The notes under the pieces are model-generated. The model saw only the letters and a program-made list of their open reading frames with translations. It did no database searches and had not been told where the DNA came from. A stretch of 64,000 nt of DNA from Bacillus sp. FJAT-27225. Lineage in GTDB: Bacteria; Bacillota; Bacilli; Bacillales; Cytobacillaceae. Location: positions 186,001 through 250,000 of the forward strand of contig NZ_MAYU01000012.1 in NCBI RefSeq assembly GCF_001685025.1. The letters are read 5' to 3'. This document shows, piece by piece, positions 40,688-50,229 of the stretch; within the stretch, counting starts at the first letter, position 1, and each line of letters starts with the position of its first letter. The position numbers and the translations under genes were made by a program.

Positions 40688-41737
40688 TTATTTGTACTTT
40701 TTAAATATTAAAAACGAAGGGAATTTAGGGGCAAACCAGGTTGATTTTGGTGGCATGATTGAGTTTTTATCTGCACACTCAATAAATTCTTTTTTTTCAA
40801 TTGGGTATGTTTCGATAAGAACGTCTTTTTTTCTAGGTGTTACCTTATAGTTTTTTAGTTCGGTATTAGAAAGATATTCTAAGTTTCCGGTATCAAAAAT
40901 CCTGAATGCTTGAGAAATAATTTGCGTATTCAACCTGTAAATATCATTATTCCAAAAAGCATCTGAATTTAGGTCTATTAGATTTACGACAAATTTATCC
41001 TTTTCATATTCGATTTGTACTTTTCCTTTAGAAAGGAGTGTCCCCTCTGGCATAATCTCAAATCTGCTATACAGAAATTCTTTGGCTTTTTCAAAAAGCT
41101 GTGCATCTACCTTTGGGATAATCCGATGAATTGGCAAAATATCCAAATAATCAAAGCATATTAGACAGGACAAAACTGAGTTTTTAAAATTTGATAATGA
41201 GGTTGTATATAATCGATGATGTCCATCGGCAACATATAAGTTTTTCTCATCCAAAAATTCTGAAGTTATTTTCTTAGCTTCTGTACCGCAAAACACATAG
41301 ATCTCTAGATTTTTATTTAAGCTAAAGTTTTCTTCATATTTCATACTATCTATAAAGGCTTTATAATTAATCTTTTTTTGATGAGCGATTAAGATGGGAG
41401 CAGCTTCGCTATTATATCCATGTAGATTGCTTAACATTCCCTGAATAGTGTCTGGAATAACTAACTCATGACATTTTATATTACCAGTATTGTACTCAGT
41501 AATTGGAACATCGCTAATTAGGCCATATACGTTTTCATATTTAAAAACATATACAACATCATTAAATTTCCTAATTGGCTGTGCATTCAATAGTTCCTTA
41601 TCCTTTTTAGTAAGGAAGAGTGTTCTTTCATCCAAGGCAACTTTATTATCTTTTATATTTACTAAATTAATAAATTCAGAGTCATATATTTTGCCACTAA
41701 TATTCAGGTAAGAATCTTCAATTAGATCTATTTGCAT
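40688..41737 (-). CDS. DUF1015/SerK-like protein (candidate free-serine kinase)
   Basis: 349 residues from ATG 41737 (GGAGAGGG upstream); a longer frame to 41785 lacks a good site. DUF1015 hallmarks: LYVADGHHRLYTTSL, ILPIHRIIP and the C-terminal IMPPKSTWFAPKFPSFLIF. Members of this family include SbnI and archaeal SerK, which phosphorylate free L-serine to O-phosphoserine. It is encoded 95 nt after the nucleotidyltransferase/PLP fusion. Inferred role: supply of O-phosphoserine to that enzyme. The gap between them contains an open stretch (about 41740-41830) reading LIPKNFGLRTVKDIVAFYG, which looks like the tail of a lost gene. Confidence 0.75.
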   Translation of the reverse strand: MQIDLIEDSYLNISGKIYDSEFINLVNIKDNKVALDERTLFLTKKDKELLNAQPIRKFNDVVYVFKYENVYGLISDVPITEYNTGNIKCHELVIPDTIQGMLSNLHGYNSEAAPILIAHQKKINYKAFIDSMKYEENFSLNKNLEIYVFCGTEAKKITSEFLDEKNLYVADGHHRLYTTSLSNFKNSVLSCLICFDYLDILPIHRIIPKVDAQLFEKAKEFLYSRFEIMPEGTLLSKGKVQIEYEKDKFVVNLIDLNSDAFWNNDIYRLNTQIISQAFRIFDTGNLEYLSNTELKNYKVTPRKKDVLIETYPIEKKEFIECADKNSIMPPKSTWFAPKFPSFLIFKKYK

Positions 41738-41832
41738 TTCCCTCTCCAACTTAAGATTTATTTTTTTGTCCATAGAAGGCAACAATATCCTTAACCGTCC
41801 TCAGCCCAAAGTTTTTCGGAATTAGCAGCCCT

Positions 41833-43644
41833 TCATTTTAACACCGTCTTTAATGCCTGAACTAGCTTTTCGTTTTCATCGGGGCGTTTTACAGCTATTC
41901 TAATATATTCTCCTTCAAATCCATTTTTTGAAGATAAGTCCTTAATCAACAAGTTATATTTATCTAATAATTCTTCTGTTACCTTTTTAGCTGTTTTTGG
42001 TCCAAGTATTTCACACATAATATAATTTGCTTGTGATGGTACTACGCGGATATTCTCCAATGTTGAGAGATGTTCAATATATTCCCTTCTCACCTCTTTA
42101 AACCTTCTCATCGCTTCTTCATAATCACCTTTATACTTTTCAAATATTTGCATATAGAATTCCCCGAAGGAATTGATATTCCAAATCGCAACATCCTTCT
42201 TAATATAGTCAATAAGATCCGAATTTATGGAAGCTAGTATACCTAGACGAAGCCCTGGCACTCCAAAGGATTTTGAAATACTTTTTATCACAAGTAAGCT
42301 AGGATAATTATTTAGTATTTCTTCGGTTAGAAGGGTGGCATCATCCTCTTCTGCAAAATCTACAAAAGATTCATCTACAATAAATGTAATGCCCCTATTT
42401 TCTGCCCATTGAGCAACTGTTAAAATATCTACCTTCTTAATGTAATTTCCAGAAGGGTTATCTGGATTAATTAATAAGAGAACAGAAATATCTTTATCTA
42501 TATAGAAGTCCATTAAATCTTTAGCCGTATATGAATAATTTCTGTTGGTAGGGAAAAATGGAACAATGTCATCTGGACGTTTACGATTTGGATATTCCTC
42601 AAATGTTGGAACCGCCATACCAATTCTTCCAGGAAGTGTTTCCATGACTGATTTAATTAACTCTGCTGCCCCATTTCCTACAACTACATGTTCTTTTTTC
42701 AAACCAAAATATTTTGCTGCCAACAGACTATTAACACCCATACCTGAAGGATAATCGCAAATTAAACGTTCGAAATTTGCTTTTATTTCATCCAATAGTT
42801 TGGACGAAGGGTAAAATGGATTTACTAGATAACAAAAATCAATTAAACTTGGATACCTCCAATAACCACCATATCTGTTCTGAATTCTTTTTAATTTATC
42901 TTCAGTTGAAGTTGTAAAAATAGATTCTGCAATATCAAGATCTTGTAAATCATCAATCTCGTACCATGCCTCATCACCTAGGATAGTTGCTTTAATTTCT
43001 GGCTTATCCAATAAAGTAACTACTTTAAGCACTTGCTCATAATATTCGTTATTTCCAAGCGCTTTACTATAGGCTTCTAAGAATGGGACGTAATGTGTTG
43101 TAGAAAACTCTTTACTAAATTTATATATATTCACTGTTTTATAATATTTTTGAATATCTTCATATCTAAAATCTTTTTTACCCAAAAAACTTTTTATATT
43201 GTTTTCCTCGTCCAGGGTAACAACTGTACCATCCATCCAGCTTTCGTATTTTGCAACTAGCGCAAGGCTTGGGTATGGATCCTTAACAATCTTATTTAAT
43301 ACTTCATCTTCAAAAATAAGGTCAGATTCCAATAATATAGTGTCATCCTTTAAAAGATAGTCTTTTGCAAGATAAAGTGAATAAATATTATTTGTTTTAT
43401 TAAAAATCTCATTTGTTACATATTCGATTGGTGTTTTAATCCTTAAAGTGGAAATGTAGTCTATAAGCACTTGACCTTTAAAGCCCGCCACCACGATTAT
43501 CCTTTCTAAGTTTAATTTATCGAGTTGGCGGAGCATCCTTTCAATCATTGTAATTCCATTAACCTTAACCATAGATTTTGTATTATTATTCGTTAGCTCT
43601 TTAAGACGCTTTCCCATTCCTGCAGCTAATATGATGGATTGCAT
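41833..43644 (-). CDS. Fused sugar-phosphate-type nucleotidyltransferase and PLP aminotransferase/decarboxylase
   Basis: 603 residues from ATG 43644 (GGAAGGTGA upstream). The open frame goes on upstream to a TTG at 43815 with a hydrophobic segment, but without a ribosome site. N-terminal domain (1-250) is a LicC-like nucleotidyltransferase: IILAAGMGKRLKELTNNNTK, LLESDLIFED and YEIDDLQDLD. C-terminal domain (about 255-603) is a fold-type I PLP enzyme of the HisC/CobD group: NPDNPSGNYI, VDESFVDFAE, SISKSFGVPGLRLG (Schiff-base Lys) and IRIAVKRP. CobD-like enzymes decarboxylate phosphothreonine or phosphoserine. With a SerK-like neighbour and LicD nearby, synthesis of CDP-ethanolamine or a related CDP-amino-alcohol is the best guess; a PntC-transaminase-like phosphonate role is the alternative. 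Confidence 0.85.
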   Translation of the reverse strand: MQSIILAAGMGKRLKELTNNNTKSMVKVNGITMIERMLRQLDKLNLERIIVVAGFKGQVLIDYISTLRIKTPIEYVTNEIFNKTNNIYSLYLAKDYLLKDDTILLESDLIFEDEVLNKIVKDPYPSLALVAKYESWMDGTVVTLDEENNIKSFLGKKDFRYEDIQKYYKTVNIYKFSKEFSTTHYVPFLEAYSKALGNNEYYEQVLKVVTLLDKPEIKATILGDEAWYEIDDLQDLDIAESIFTTSTEDKLKRIQNRYGGYWRYPSLIDFCYLVNPFYPSSKLLDEIKANFERLICDYPSGMGVNSLLAAKYFGLKKEHVVVGNGAAELIKSVMETLPGRIGMAVPTFEEYPNRKRPDDIVPFFPTNRNYSYTAKDLMDFYIDKDISVLLLINPDNPSGNYIKKVDILTVAQWAENRGITFIVDESFVDFAEEDDATLLTEEILNNYPSLLVIKSISKSFGVPGLRLGILASINSDLIDYIKKDVAIWNINSFGEFYMQIFEKYKGDYEEAMRRFKEVRREYIEHLSTLENIRVVPSQANYIMCEILGPKTAKKVTEELLDKYNLLIKDLSSKNGFEGEYIRIAVKRPDENEKLVQALKTVLK

Positions 43645-43815
43645 GTGTTTTTCACCTTCCTGAATAAGTTCTAAGCTTGGTTTATCTTCTCCCAATAAAC
43701 TATAGCCTTCACCAATTTTTCCAAGTGCTGAATGTGTATATGCCAGAGATAGACTTGAGAGTAAAAAGCAAATTACTATGACAAAAATAAATGCAAAAAC
43801 AGCTCCTAATGCCAA

Positions 43816-44006
43816 AAAGGCCCTGTTTAGTTTTACCTATATATATATAAAATGTGAAAAATAGATAATGTATACCAAAAATCCCATAAATTCCTCATTC
43901 TCTTTTAAAGTGCCAACAGAGTCCTCAATTCTCCTAAAAAAGTTTTCCCATCTTAAGTGGCGGCAATTATTTATGATCGTTTGCCGTCTAAGACCATTGA
44001 CAAAAA
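43816..44006. other. Intergenic region, probable promoter of the 43644 gene
   Basis: AT-rich with TATATATATA near 43840. No gene recognised; the hydrophobic frame at 43645-43815 may be the end of a decayed membrane protein. Confidence 0.35.
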
Positions 44007-44063
44007 ATAGGGACGATTCTCATCTGCCGCAATTATGCTTTGGCAAACCAGAACCGTCCCTAT
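44007..44063. repeat. Inverted-repeat element at the glsA 3' end
   Basis: ATAGGGACGATTCTC and GAACCGTCCCTAT pair over about 13 bp around 29 nt. A different small palindromic element from the GGGGTCAGACCCC family; may act as terminator of glsA. Confidence 0.65.
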
Positions 44064-45001
44064 TAGAACATGGACAGGCTATATTTTTCCGATAGCAGTT
44101 CGAGGAGTTTGATTCCGCCGATGCTATTCCCTTTTTCGTCGAGTGCCGGTCCAAAGATGCCTATTCCGACCTTTCCCGGAACCGCACCCATAATTCCGCC
44201 CGAAACGCCGCTCTTGGCAGGAATACCGATTTTAATCGCAAACTCGCCCGAAGCATTGTACATGCCACACGTGACCATAAAAGTTTTGCAAATCCTCGCT
44301 ACATCCGCTGGCATAATCCGCTTCCCTGTCGCCGGGTTCACGCCATCCATTGCAAACACAAGCCCGATATCCGCCAAATCCCTGCAGTCCATTTCTATCG
44401 CACACTGCTTCGTATACAAATCCATCAACGGTTCAACATCCTCGGTAACTACCCCATGCTGTTTTAAAAAATAGCACAAAGCCCTGTTCAGGTGCGCGGT
44501 TTCGAACTCGGAACGCGCAACTTTCTCATTAACACTGACTTCCCGATTTTCAGCCATTTCCTTCACAAATTCCAAAAGCCGCTGCAACCGCTCATCAACC
44601 GAGCTGCCTTTAATCATATGGGTTACAGCCAGGGCGCCGGCATTGATCATCGGATTCAGCGGCCTGGCGATTCCCATTGTTTCCAGTTTGGCAATCGAGT
44701 TAAATGGATCACCAGTTGGCTCCATCCCCACCCGTTCAAACACATAGTCCTGCCCCCGATCCATCAGCACCAAGGCGAGACTGAGCACCTTTGAAATACT
44801 TTGGAGTGTAATTTTCCGTCTTACCTCTCCTGCCGCAACGCAATTTCCATCTGGATAATGGATCGCAATCGACAAATCGTCCGGGTTCGCCTTTCCCAGC
44901 TCAGGTATGTAATCGGCCACCTTCCCATTTTTCGTAAACGGCCGAGCCTCCTCTACCAGCACATCCAACTCTTCATTTGATTCACAGAGCATAATCATCA
45001 C
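44063..45001 (-). CDS. glsA: Glutaminase
   Basis: 312 residues, full length for the serine-dependent glutaminase family (YbgJ/YlaM). Catalytic Ser-x-x-Lys in [23 protein letters not shown] and the C-terminal [20 protein letters not shown]. It hydrolyses glutamine to glutamate and ammonia. The start is uncertain: GTG 45001 is followed by ATG and another ATG two codons later, and no clear ribosome site is seen. Single gene. Confidence 0.95.
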   Translation of the reverse strand: MMIMLCESNEELDVLVEEARPFTKNGKVADYIPELGKANPDDLSIAIHYPDGNCVAAGEVRRKITLQSISKVLSLALVLMDRGQDYVFERVGMEPTGDPFNSIAKLETMGIARPLNPMINAGALAVTHMIKGSSVDERLQRLLEFVKEMAENREVSVNEKVARSEFETAHLNRALCYFLKQHGVVTEDVEPLMDLYTKQCAIEMDCRDLADIGLVFAMDGVNPATGKRIMPADVARICKTFMVTCGMYNASGEFAIKIGIPAKSGVSGGIMGAVPGKVGIGIFGPALDEKGNSIGGIKLLELLSEKYSLSMF

Positions 45002-45151
45002 CGAAATTAGTATGCACCAAATCTTTACTTAATAAAAAGACATTGGCAATCTTTTTCCTTCATGGTGTAAAGCCGGGCCTGGCATACTAGGCCAGGGAAA
45101 AATTGCGTTATTCTGTAACGGGTCCTCCATTTTACTCTATCCTCAATGCGG

Positions 45152-46669
45152 CTACAGCCCCTTTTCTCTGGCTAGGATCAACCTTCCTCTTAAATAAACG
45201 CCTTTAAACATTTTTGGATGTACAATGAAATTCCCGAGAACGATAATGCCTATGTTCCATAAAGAGATGATAAACGCATAGCCGAACCATTCGTATAGAT
45301 TTTTCGGATCAATAGTGAATATCCATTGGATTGAAATAAACGCAATTATGGCCAGGCCTGAGTTAGTAAGTAACTTATATAAAGTAGGCTTAATAGAAGC
45401 ATCCAATATTTTTCTTGAGCCATAGATTATAAGATCAATAGTCCGATAAGTATAAGCACAAATTGAGCCTATTACCACACCCTCAACACCCCATATATGC
45501 ACGAAAGTTAGCGAAGCAGCAACATTTATGATCGCCTCTGCAATCGCTCGGTTCCTTGTTTCTTTGTAGTGTCCTGCAGAATTCACCAAAGTTGAGGATG
45601 GCATTCTGCAATTCGTTACGACCCCGGAAATTACTAACAAAATCGCTAAGCTTGGACGAATATACTCAGCATCTGAAACGCCAGCCGTGTAAATTGAAAT
45701 AAATGGCACGATTAATACGAGTGCGGTCGTATAGGCCCATGAAATGATGGCATAATAAACAAACTCAAACGTATTGAAAACATCGATTACCCTCTGTTTT
45801 TCACCTCTTACTAATAAATCACCGATACCTGCGAATAACGCGTCTGAAAAAGATACGACTAGCATTGTAACTGCAGAAAAAACCATATTGTAAGTCGTGA
45901 ATACACTAACTTCCTTCAGCCCTAAAAATGCTGTAATGATTATCACTGGCGCATTGTATCCAACAAGTGTGGCCAGTTGGTGAAATAAGACATCCCGGCG
46001 CTGGGCAATACCATTTGTATTGGGTGTCACATTATAACTAACATGTGAATAGTTCTTTTTGGCATAAAGAATCATCAATAAAGCTCTGGATGCGGCTAAA
46101 AAAGTTGCAATGCCATTGACAAGAAGGATAGGCCAACCCAACTTAATTAGAATCACGCTAGAAATTGCATGTATTAATAAACTTATTATTAAGATCGTGT
46201 TATATACATATCCTCTTTGGTCAGCAATAAGCAGCACTTTATATTTTCCGATAATGAAAAAATCTACAAAACCACTTAATCCCAAAAGGAGAGTCAAGAA
46301 AAAGGAAGTATGATAGCTAACCTGGCCATGTATCAAGAAGGGGTAAATGATAGCGAGGATGACAACAAGACTGGCGAAAATATAGCCAGTCCGTATATAG
46401 AGTAATCTTACTGCGGAAAGTATCCCATTCGTTGCGTTCTTATCATTGGCTGCTATCGGTTTTAATAACGAAGTGATTGCCGCTCGCCCGATTCCAGCTT
46501 CGACAATATTTAAAAAGATTAAAAATTGCCTGATGGATAACATCAGGCCGTTTATTGCCGATCCATAAACAGTGATAAACAACCTGGGCAGGATCAACCC
46601 GATTAAGGCATAAACAAGTTGATGGGCAAGATTAGTAATCAGAGTATAAAATGCCATTTTCGTTCGCAT
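45152..46669 (-). CDS. Polysaccharide flippase (Wzx/MOP family)
   Basis: 505 residues, about 14 transmembrane helices, with the N-terminal pattern of polysaccharide exporters (FYTLITNLAHQLVYALIGLI, LPRLFITVYG, GLMLSIRQFL). It should flip lipid-linked oligosaccharide units across the membrane. Encoded with LicD-like and FemAB-like genes on the same strand, hence part of a surface-polymer module. AAGGTGG precedes the ATG. No glycosyltransferase or polymerase is in the window, so the glycan itself must be made elsewhere. Confidence 0.9.
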   Translation of the reverse strand: MRTKMAFYTLITNLAHQLVYALIGLILPRLFITVYGSAINGLMLSIRQFLIFLNIVEAGIGRAAITSLLKPIAANDKNATNGILSAVRLLYIRTGYIFASLVVILAIIYPFLIHGQVSYHTSFFLTLLLGLSGFVDFFIIGKYKVLLIADQRGYVYNTILIISLLIHAISSVILIKLGWPILLVNGIATFLAASRALLMILYAKKNYSHVSYNVTPNTNGIAQRRDVLFHQLATLVGYNAPVIIITAFLGLKEVSVFTTYNMVFSAVTMLVVSFSDALFAGIGDLLVRGEKQRVIDVFNTFEFVYYAIISWAYTTALVLIVPFISIYTAGVSDAEYIRPSLAILLVISGVVTNCRMPSSTLVNSAGHYKETRNRAIAEAIINVAASLTFVHIWGVEGVVIGSICAYTYRTIDLIIYGSRKILDASIKPTLYKLLTNSGLAIIAFISIQWIFTIDPKNLYEWFGYAFIISLWNIGIIVLGNFIVHPKMFKGVYLRGRLILAREKGL

Positions 46670-46687
46670 AAAAAGGTTATGCCACCT

Positions 46688-46849
46688 TTATAAAATCATT
46701 TTGTATTGAGTACAAATACCTTTGCATAATCTTCCTCTTCTACGAAACGGATAATCCGTCTTTAGTCGTCCCATCGAATCTACTTCTGCCCAGAAATGAT
46801 CGCTGATTTCTTTTACATAGACGTCTCGCGGGGCAGTTTCTTCTTTCAA
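46688..46849 (-). CDS. Small open frame before the flippase gene, possibly a gene fragment
   Basis: 53 codons from TTG 46849 (GGGAG 9 nt upstream), starting KEETAPRDVYVKEISDHFWA and ending LCKGICTQYKMIL, 18 nt before the flippase ATG. The frame stays open 12 codons upstream of the TTG. Composition looks protein-like but no family was recognised. It may be a short real protein or the tail of a broken gene. Confidence 0.4.
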   Translation of the reverse strand: MKEETAPRDVYVKEISDHFWAEVDSMGRLKTDYPFRRRGRLCKGICTQYKMIL

Positions 46850-46893
46850 ATTGGCCTCACTCCCGCTTTCGCCTTTTAAGATATTCTACTAAT

Positions 46894-47580
46894 CTACAAA
46901 TACTCAACTACGGCAAATTGACTTGTTTCCTTCCTTGCAGGGCTTGAGTCTTCAGTCCAATTCTTATTGACGATCATATAATCACTTCCATACAGCTCTT
47001 GTAAGTGAACATGATAATTGTTAGGAATCCAAGTCTCTAAACCCAGGAAATTATATTGTATTCGATCAGAATCTGGAACAATGTTTTCATACACCCTTAA
47101 CCCCCCATATTTTTTTATGCATTCATTGGGAGGGAGATTATCAATCGTTTGATAATCAAATAGTTTGATTTGCCCATCTTTCCTGTAAGCATAAAAGAAA
47201 TCTACCTGGGAAGTTTTATAATGATAGGATTCTTCTATAAGATCTCCGGATAACAATTTGGCTCTTTTTTTTAATTTAAATCCATTTGAACGTAAAATGC
47301 TGTCCAGGTCCGGATTACGATCTTCAATATACATGGCAATATCAATATCAGCAGCATGAGAAATAAATCCCTTTTCTCTCACTGCACCAAGAAGCGTACC
47401 GAATTCCAACCAGTATCGAGGGTTATGTTTATCCATCGTTTTTACTAGTTTCTTTATGGCTTTTTTGGAACTGAACTTAAACATAACGGTCATTAGCATG
47501 ATATACGGTTTTAACAAATATTTTTTGGCATATTTGTATATGCGAAGTTTGTAAAATAAAACTTTTAATAGATTTTCCAT
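46894..47580 (-). CDS. LicD-like phosphotransferase
   Basis: 228 residues. The LicD/nucleotidyltransferase-fold signature is clear: YWLEFGTLLGAVREKGFI followed by HAADIDIAMY (Asp-x-Asp). LicD enzymes transfer phosphocholine or a related phospho-alcohol from a CDP donor to a surface glycan. A nucleotidyltransferase that could make such a donor is encoded 3.3 kb downstream (41833). The hydrophobic N-terminus (YIMLMTVMFKF) suggests membrane association. Confidence 0.85.
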   Translation of the reverse strand: MENLLKVLFYKLRIYKYAKKYLLKPYIMLMTVMFKFSSKKAIKKLVKTMDKHNPRYWLEFGTLLGAVREKGFISHAADIDIAMYIEDRNPDLDSILRSNGFKLKKRAKLLSGDLIEESYHYKTSQVDFFYAYRKDGQIKLFDYQTIDNLPPNECIKKYGGLRVYENIVPDSDRIQYNFLGLETWIPNNYHVHLQELYGSDYMIVNKNWTEDSSPARKETSQFAVVEYL

Positions 47581-47668
47581 TATATTGTGTGCCTCTCTTT
47601 GTGTAGTAGGAGTTCAGCTATAACAAAACAACAAAACCATTAGGTTCAGAGCAATGCTGAAGCCCCGT

Positions 47669-48424
47669 TTAAACGCCAACCGATCTATTCCTGGCATAAA
47701 TAACCAACTGTCCGAGAACCGTCTTGGGAAGATAACCTGAATACTCGGTTACGATATTCCCGCCAAATTGGAGCTTGTAATTTCTAATTTTCTCATCATT
47801 GGTCAGTCCACCCGAGTCAACAATTAGAAAGCCCTTTTCCTTAAATTTTAGGATATCCATCCATTTTTGAAGATGATGTCCATTACTTAACATCTTCTTT
47901 CTATCGGTATCGACTTCCATCCGGTAGTGCGAAGCATTATACAAAGCCATTGCTCTTTTTCCATCCACTGCATAAACCCGGTAACAGATTGGTTTGTTGT
48001 CCTCAGTTTCCATGAAACTCATAAACAGAGATTTTTGATTTCGTAACAGCTTCATAGTGTTTACGTTAAAGGACGTACATATACGTGTTTTTTTTGCCCG
48101 TGCAAACTCATTGTAATAGTCCCGGAATTGGTGAATCTGCTCATCTGTCGGTTCGTCAGTGGCAAAATAGCTTAACCGGTAGTTCTTCTGGGCCTGGCGA
48201 ATGTGCTGTCTTGTCGATTTCTTTATCTCCGCCCACAAATCATCCTCACTTTTAGTCAAATCTGTTTGCAGCGTTTCTATGGGACGCAATCCCTTTATTG
48301 GGATTACTGATTGTGTGATGCCAACCAAATCGGAAGATGAACTATATAGGAAACTTTCATCCTCTGGAAAATAGATTTGCTCCATCTTAACAACCACTGA
48401 CAATTTTCTCCAAATACTAATCAT
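47669..48424 (-). CDS. FemAB/GNAT-like aminoacyl- or acyltransferase
   Basis: 251 residues from ATG 48424 (a TTG six codons earlier overlaps the ribosome site). The FemABX-type segment LWAEIKKSTRQHIRQAQKNY is followed by FATDEPTDEQIHQFRDYYNE, then a GNAT core with CYRVYAVDGKRAMALYNAS and LIVDSGG. Such proteins add amino acids to lipid-linked or peptidoglycan precursors. Shorter than FemA (about 420), so one GNAT unit only. Paralogue at 49192. Confidence 0.75.
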   Translation of the reverse strand: MISIWRKLSVVVKMEQIYFPEDESFLYSSSSDLVGITQSVIPIKGLRPIETLQTDLTKSEDDLWAEIKKSTRQHIRQAQKNYRLSYFATDEPTDEQIHQFRDYYNEFARAKKTRICTSFNVNTMKLLRNQKSLFMSFMETEDNKPICYRVYAVDGKRAMALYNASHYRMEVDTDRKKMLSNGHHLQKWMDILKFKEKGFLIVDSGGLTNDEKIRNYKLQFGGNIVTEYSGYLPKTVLGQLVIYARNRSVGV

Positions 48425-49191
48425 GTTATCACTCTTTCTCAAGAAGCATGTCTGACCAAGCTTTTAAAGGATAAAAAGGAACTCAGAACTCAGCTCTCCT
48501 TTAATTTGAAAAATCGGCAATTGCGCGCCGGTCTGACATTAAAGGCATGGTCCCTTTGCTTCAGGGAGAAGCGGATATCCCTTAGGTAGGTTGGGGCGCC
48601 GCCTGGTTCATCCATCCTGGTAATACTTGTACATTTTCGTTTCGCCCCCTCTTTTTATGGCTGTCACCTTAAATGGTTGTTTGATTACGTCTTTACCCAC
48701 GAAGCTCTAAAGTTTTTATCCCTTCGCAAATTGGATTGATATCCCGGTCCATAGAGTCCTATCCAGAGACAATTTTTCGAACATTACCTCATTCGTTTAA
48801 ACCGAAAAACGGTTCCAGCTGCTTTTATTTTCCCAATATTTTAGTGAGTCATGGGAATAGTGTATTAGGATTTTGGCTAATTATTCCTTTCCGTCACTAA
48901 CAGTTTTTGCTGTTTTTTCCGAGAGGTTTGCACTCCCCCTTTTTTGGATGAAGGTCACATTGTTTTTCATTTTTTTATTAAAAATAAACAGTATGCACGC
49001 TGGCAACTTGTCCTCTTTTAAAAATTTTATTTCCTTATAGTCCGGTTTATTCCGTTTACTATATTGAACGAATTTGGCCGTGACATTCTCTAATGGACGT
49101 TTTGCTGTAAATTTGTCGTATTTCCTTCCTGCTTTGAATACAGATATAAGGTATCTGTAAATAAAACTTATGGAAGGAGAACTATATTTGA
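48425..49191. other. 767-bp intergenic region
   Basis: Between divergent FemAB-like genes. No open frame with a ribosome site and no repeat recognised; it must hold both promoters. A GC-richer stretch at 48520-48610 may be structured, but no RNA family was recognised. Confidence 0.4.
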
Positions 49192-50019
49192 ATGCTGGTG
49201 GTTACTTATAAACGCAAATTTCTTTTATTTACTGAAACCTATGGTATGAAATTGGACAATTCCCCAAAAACAGACGTTCAGATTGAGTCCTGGCTAAATA
49301 CCGGTTTGTCGCCAGGCACTTTGCCTCCCGACCCATCGACGATTTTTTGTTTAAAGAAAAAGGTTAAAACCCATGTAATTGACCTGGGGAAATCCGAGAA
49401 TGAGATTTTCGGAGCTTTTCAGAAATCGGTCAAGTATAAAATTAACAGAGCCATTAGGGAAGGCATCACCTTCACTGTACTGGATGAGCCTACTGATCAA
49501 GACATAGAAGAGTTTGCTGTGTTCTTTAATGCATTTGCAAAAACGAAGAAAATTATGCTATGCCTTCCGGACAAAATGAAAGCGTTACGGGATAAGAAAG
49601 CCTTTGTCATCACAATGGCGAAGAATGAAGGAAAAACACTTTGCTGCCACGGCTACATAGTCGATGGGAATCGGGCAATCATGCTTTATTCCGCTTCGAG
49701 CCGGGCAGGCAAGGATTCTACAGAAAAGAATTGTATTGGACGGGCCAACCGCCTCCTGCACTGGGAATCCATTGTTTTTTTCAAAGAGAAAGGCTGCCAG
49801 TGGTACGACTTTTGCGGTATGTCACAAGATCCAAATGATAAGGAAAGACAGGGCATTAATGAGTTCAAAAAAGGATTCGGCGGGTTTGCGGCTGATGAGA
49901 TAAAAGTTTATAAGGGTTTCAGCCTGCTTGGCAAATTGGTCATTCTCATTTCCCATTTAAAATGGAGAAAAACCCCGGAATACCTGAATGCAAGAACCTC
50001 TCTAATGTCTGACCCATAA
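49192..50019 (+). CDS. FemAB/GNAT-like transferase, paralogue of the 47669 gene
   Basis: 275 residues. Shared pattern with the gene at 47669: IFGAFQKSVKYKINRAIREG, LDEPTDQDIEEFAVFFNAFA, CCHGYIVDGNRAIMLYSASS and WYDFCGMS. The first 50 residues differ. GGAGAA lies 12 nt before the ATG. The two genes are divergent and probably derived by duplication; both likely act on surface-polymer or cell-wall precursors. Confidence 0.75.
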   Translation: MLVVTYKRKFLLFTETYGMKLDNSPKTDVQIESWLNTGLSPGTLPPDPSTIFCLKKKVKTHVIDLGKSENEIFGAFQKSVKYKINRAIREGITFTVLDEPTDQDIEEFAVFFNAFAKTKKIMLCLPDKMKALRDKKAFVITMAKNEGKTLCCHGYIVDGNRAIMLYSASSRAGKDSTEKNCIGRANRLLHWESIVFFKEKGCQWYDFCGMSQDPNDKERQGINEFKKGFGGFAADEIKVYKGFSLLGKLVILISHLKWRKTPEYLNARTSLMSDP

Positions 50020-50072
50020 GACGGGGAAGCAAATTTTTAGACTGATCGAGACTTTTTTCCGCCTATAAAATG

Positions 50073-50110
50073 AAAAAGCAGCATGGACATAAAGTCCTGC
50101 TGCTTGTCTT
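50073..50110. terminator. Terminator, bidirectional
   Basis: AAGCAGCATGGAC/GTCCTGCTGCTT stem with A-run left and GTCTT right; between convergent genes. Confidence 0.75.
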
Positions 50111-50229
50111 ATGGAGCAAATCTGAGTCGGTCTCCTCTAACTTCAACTTTTTATCAAAACTTCCACATAGAAAAAGAAGCAGGAAACCGCTCCCTGCTTC
50201 AAACACCTCTTACAACCTACGAAGAAGTT

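Noticed and set aside
43645-43815. N-terminal membrane anchor of the nucleotidyltransferase fusion
   Set aside because: The open frame extends upstream with a hydrophobic segment, but a strong ribosome site stands before the ATG at 43644, where the conserved domain begins.
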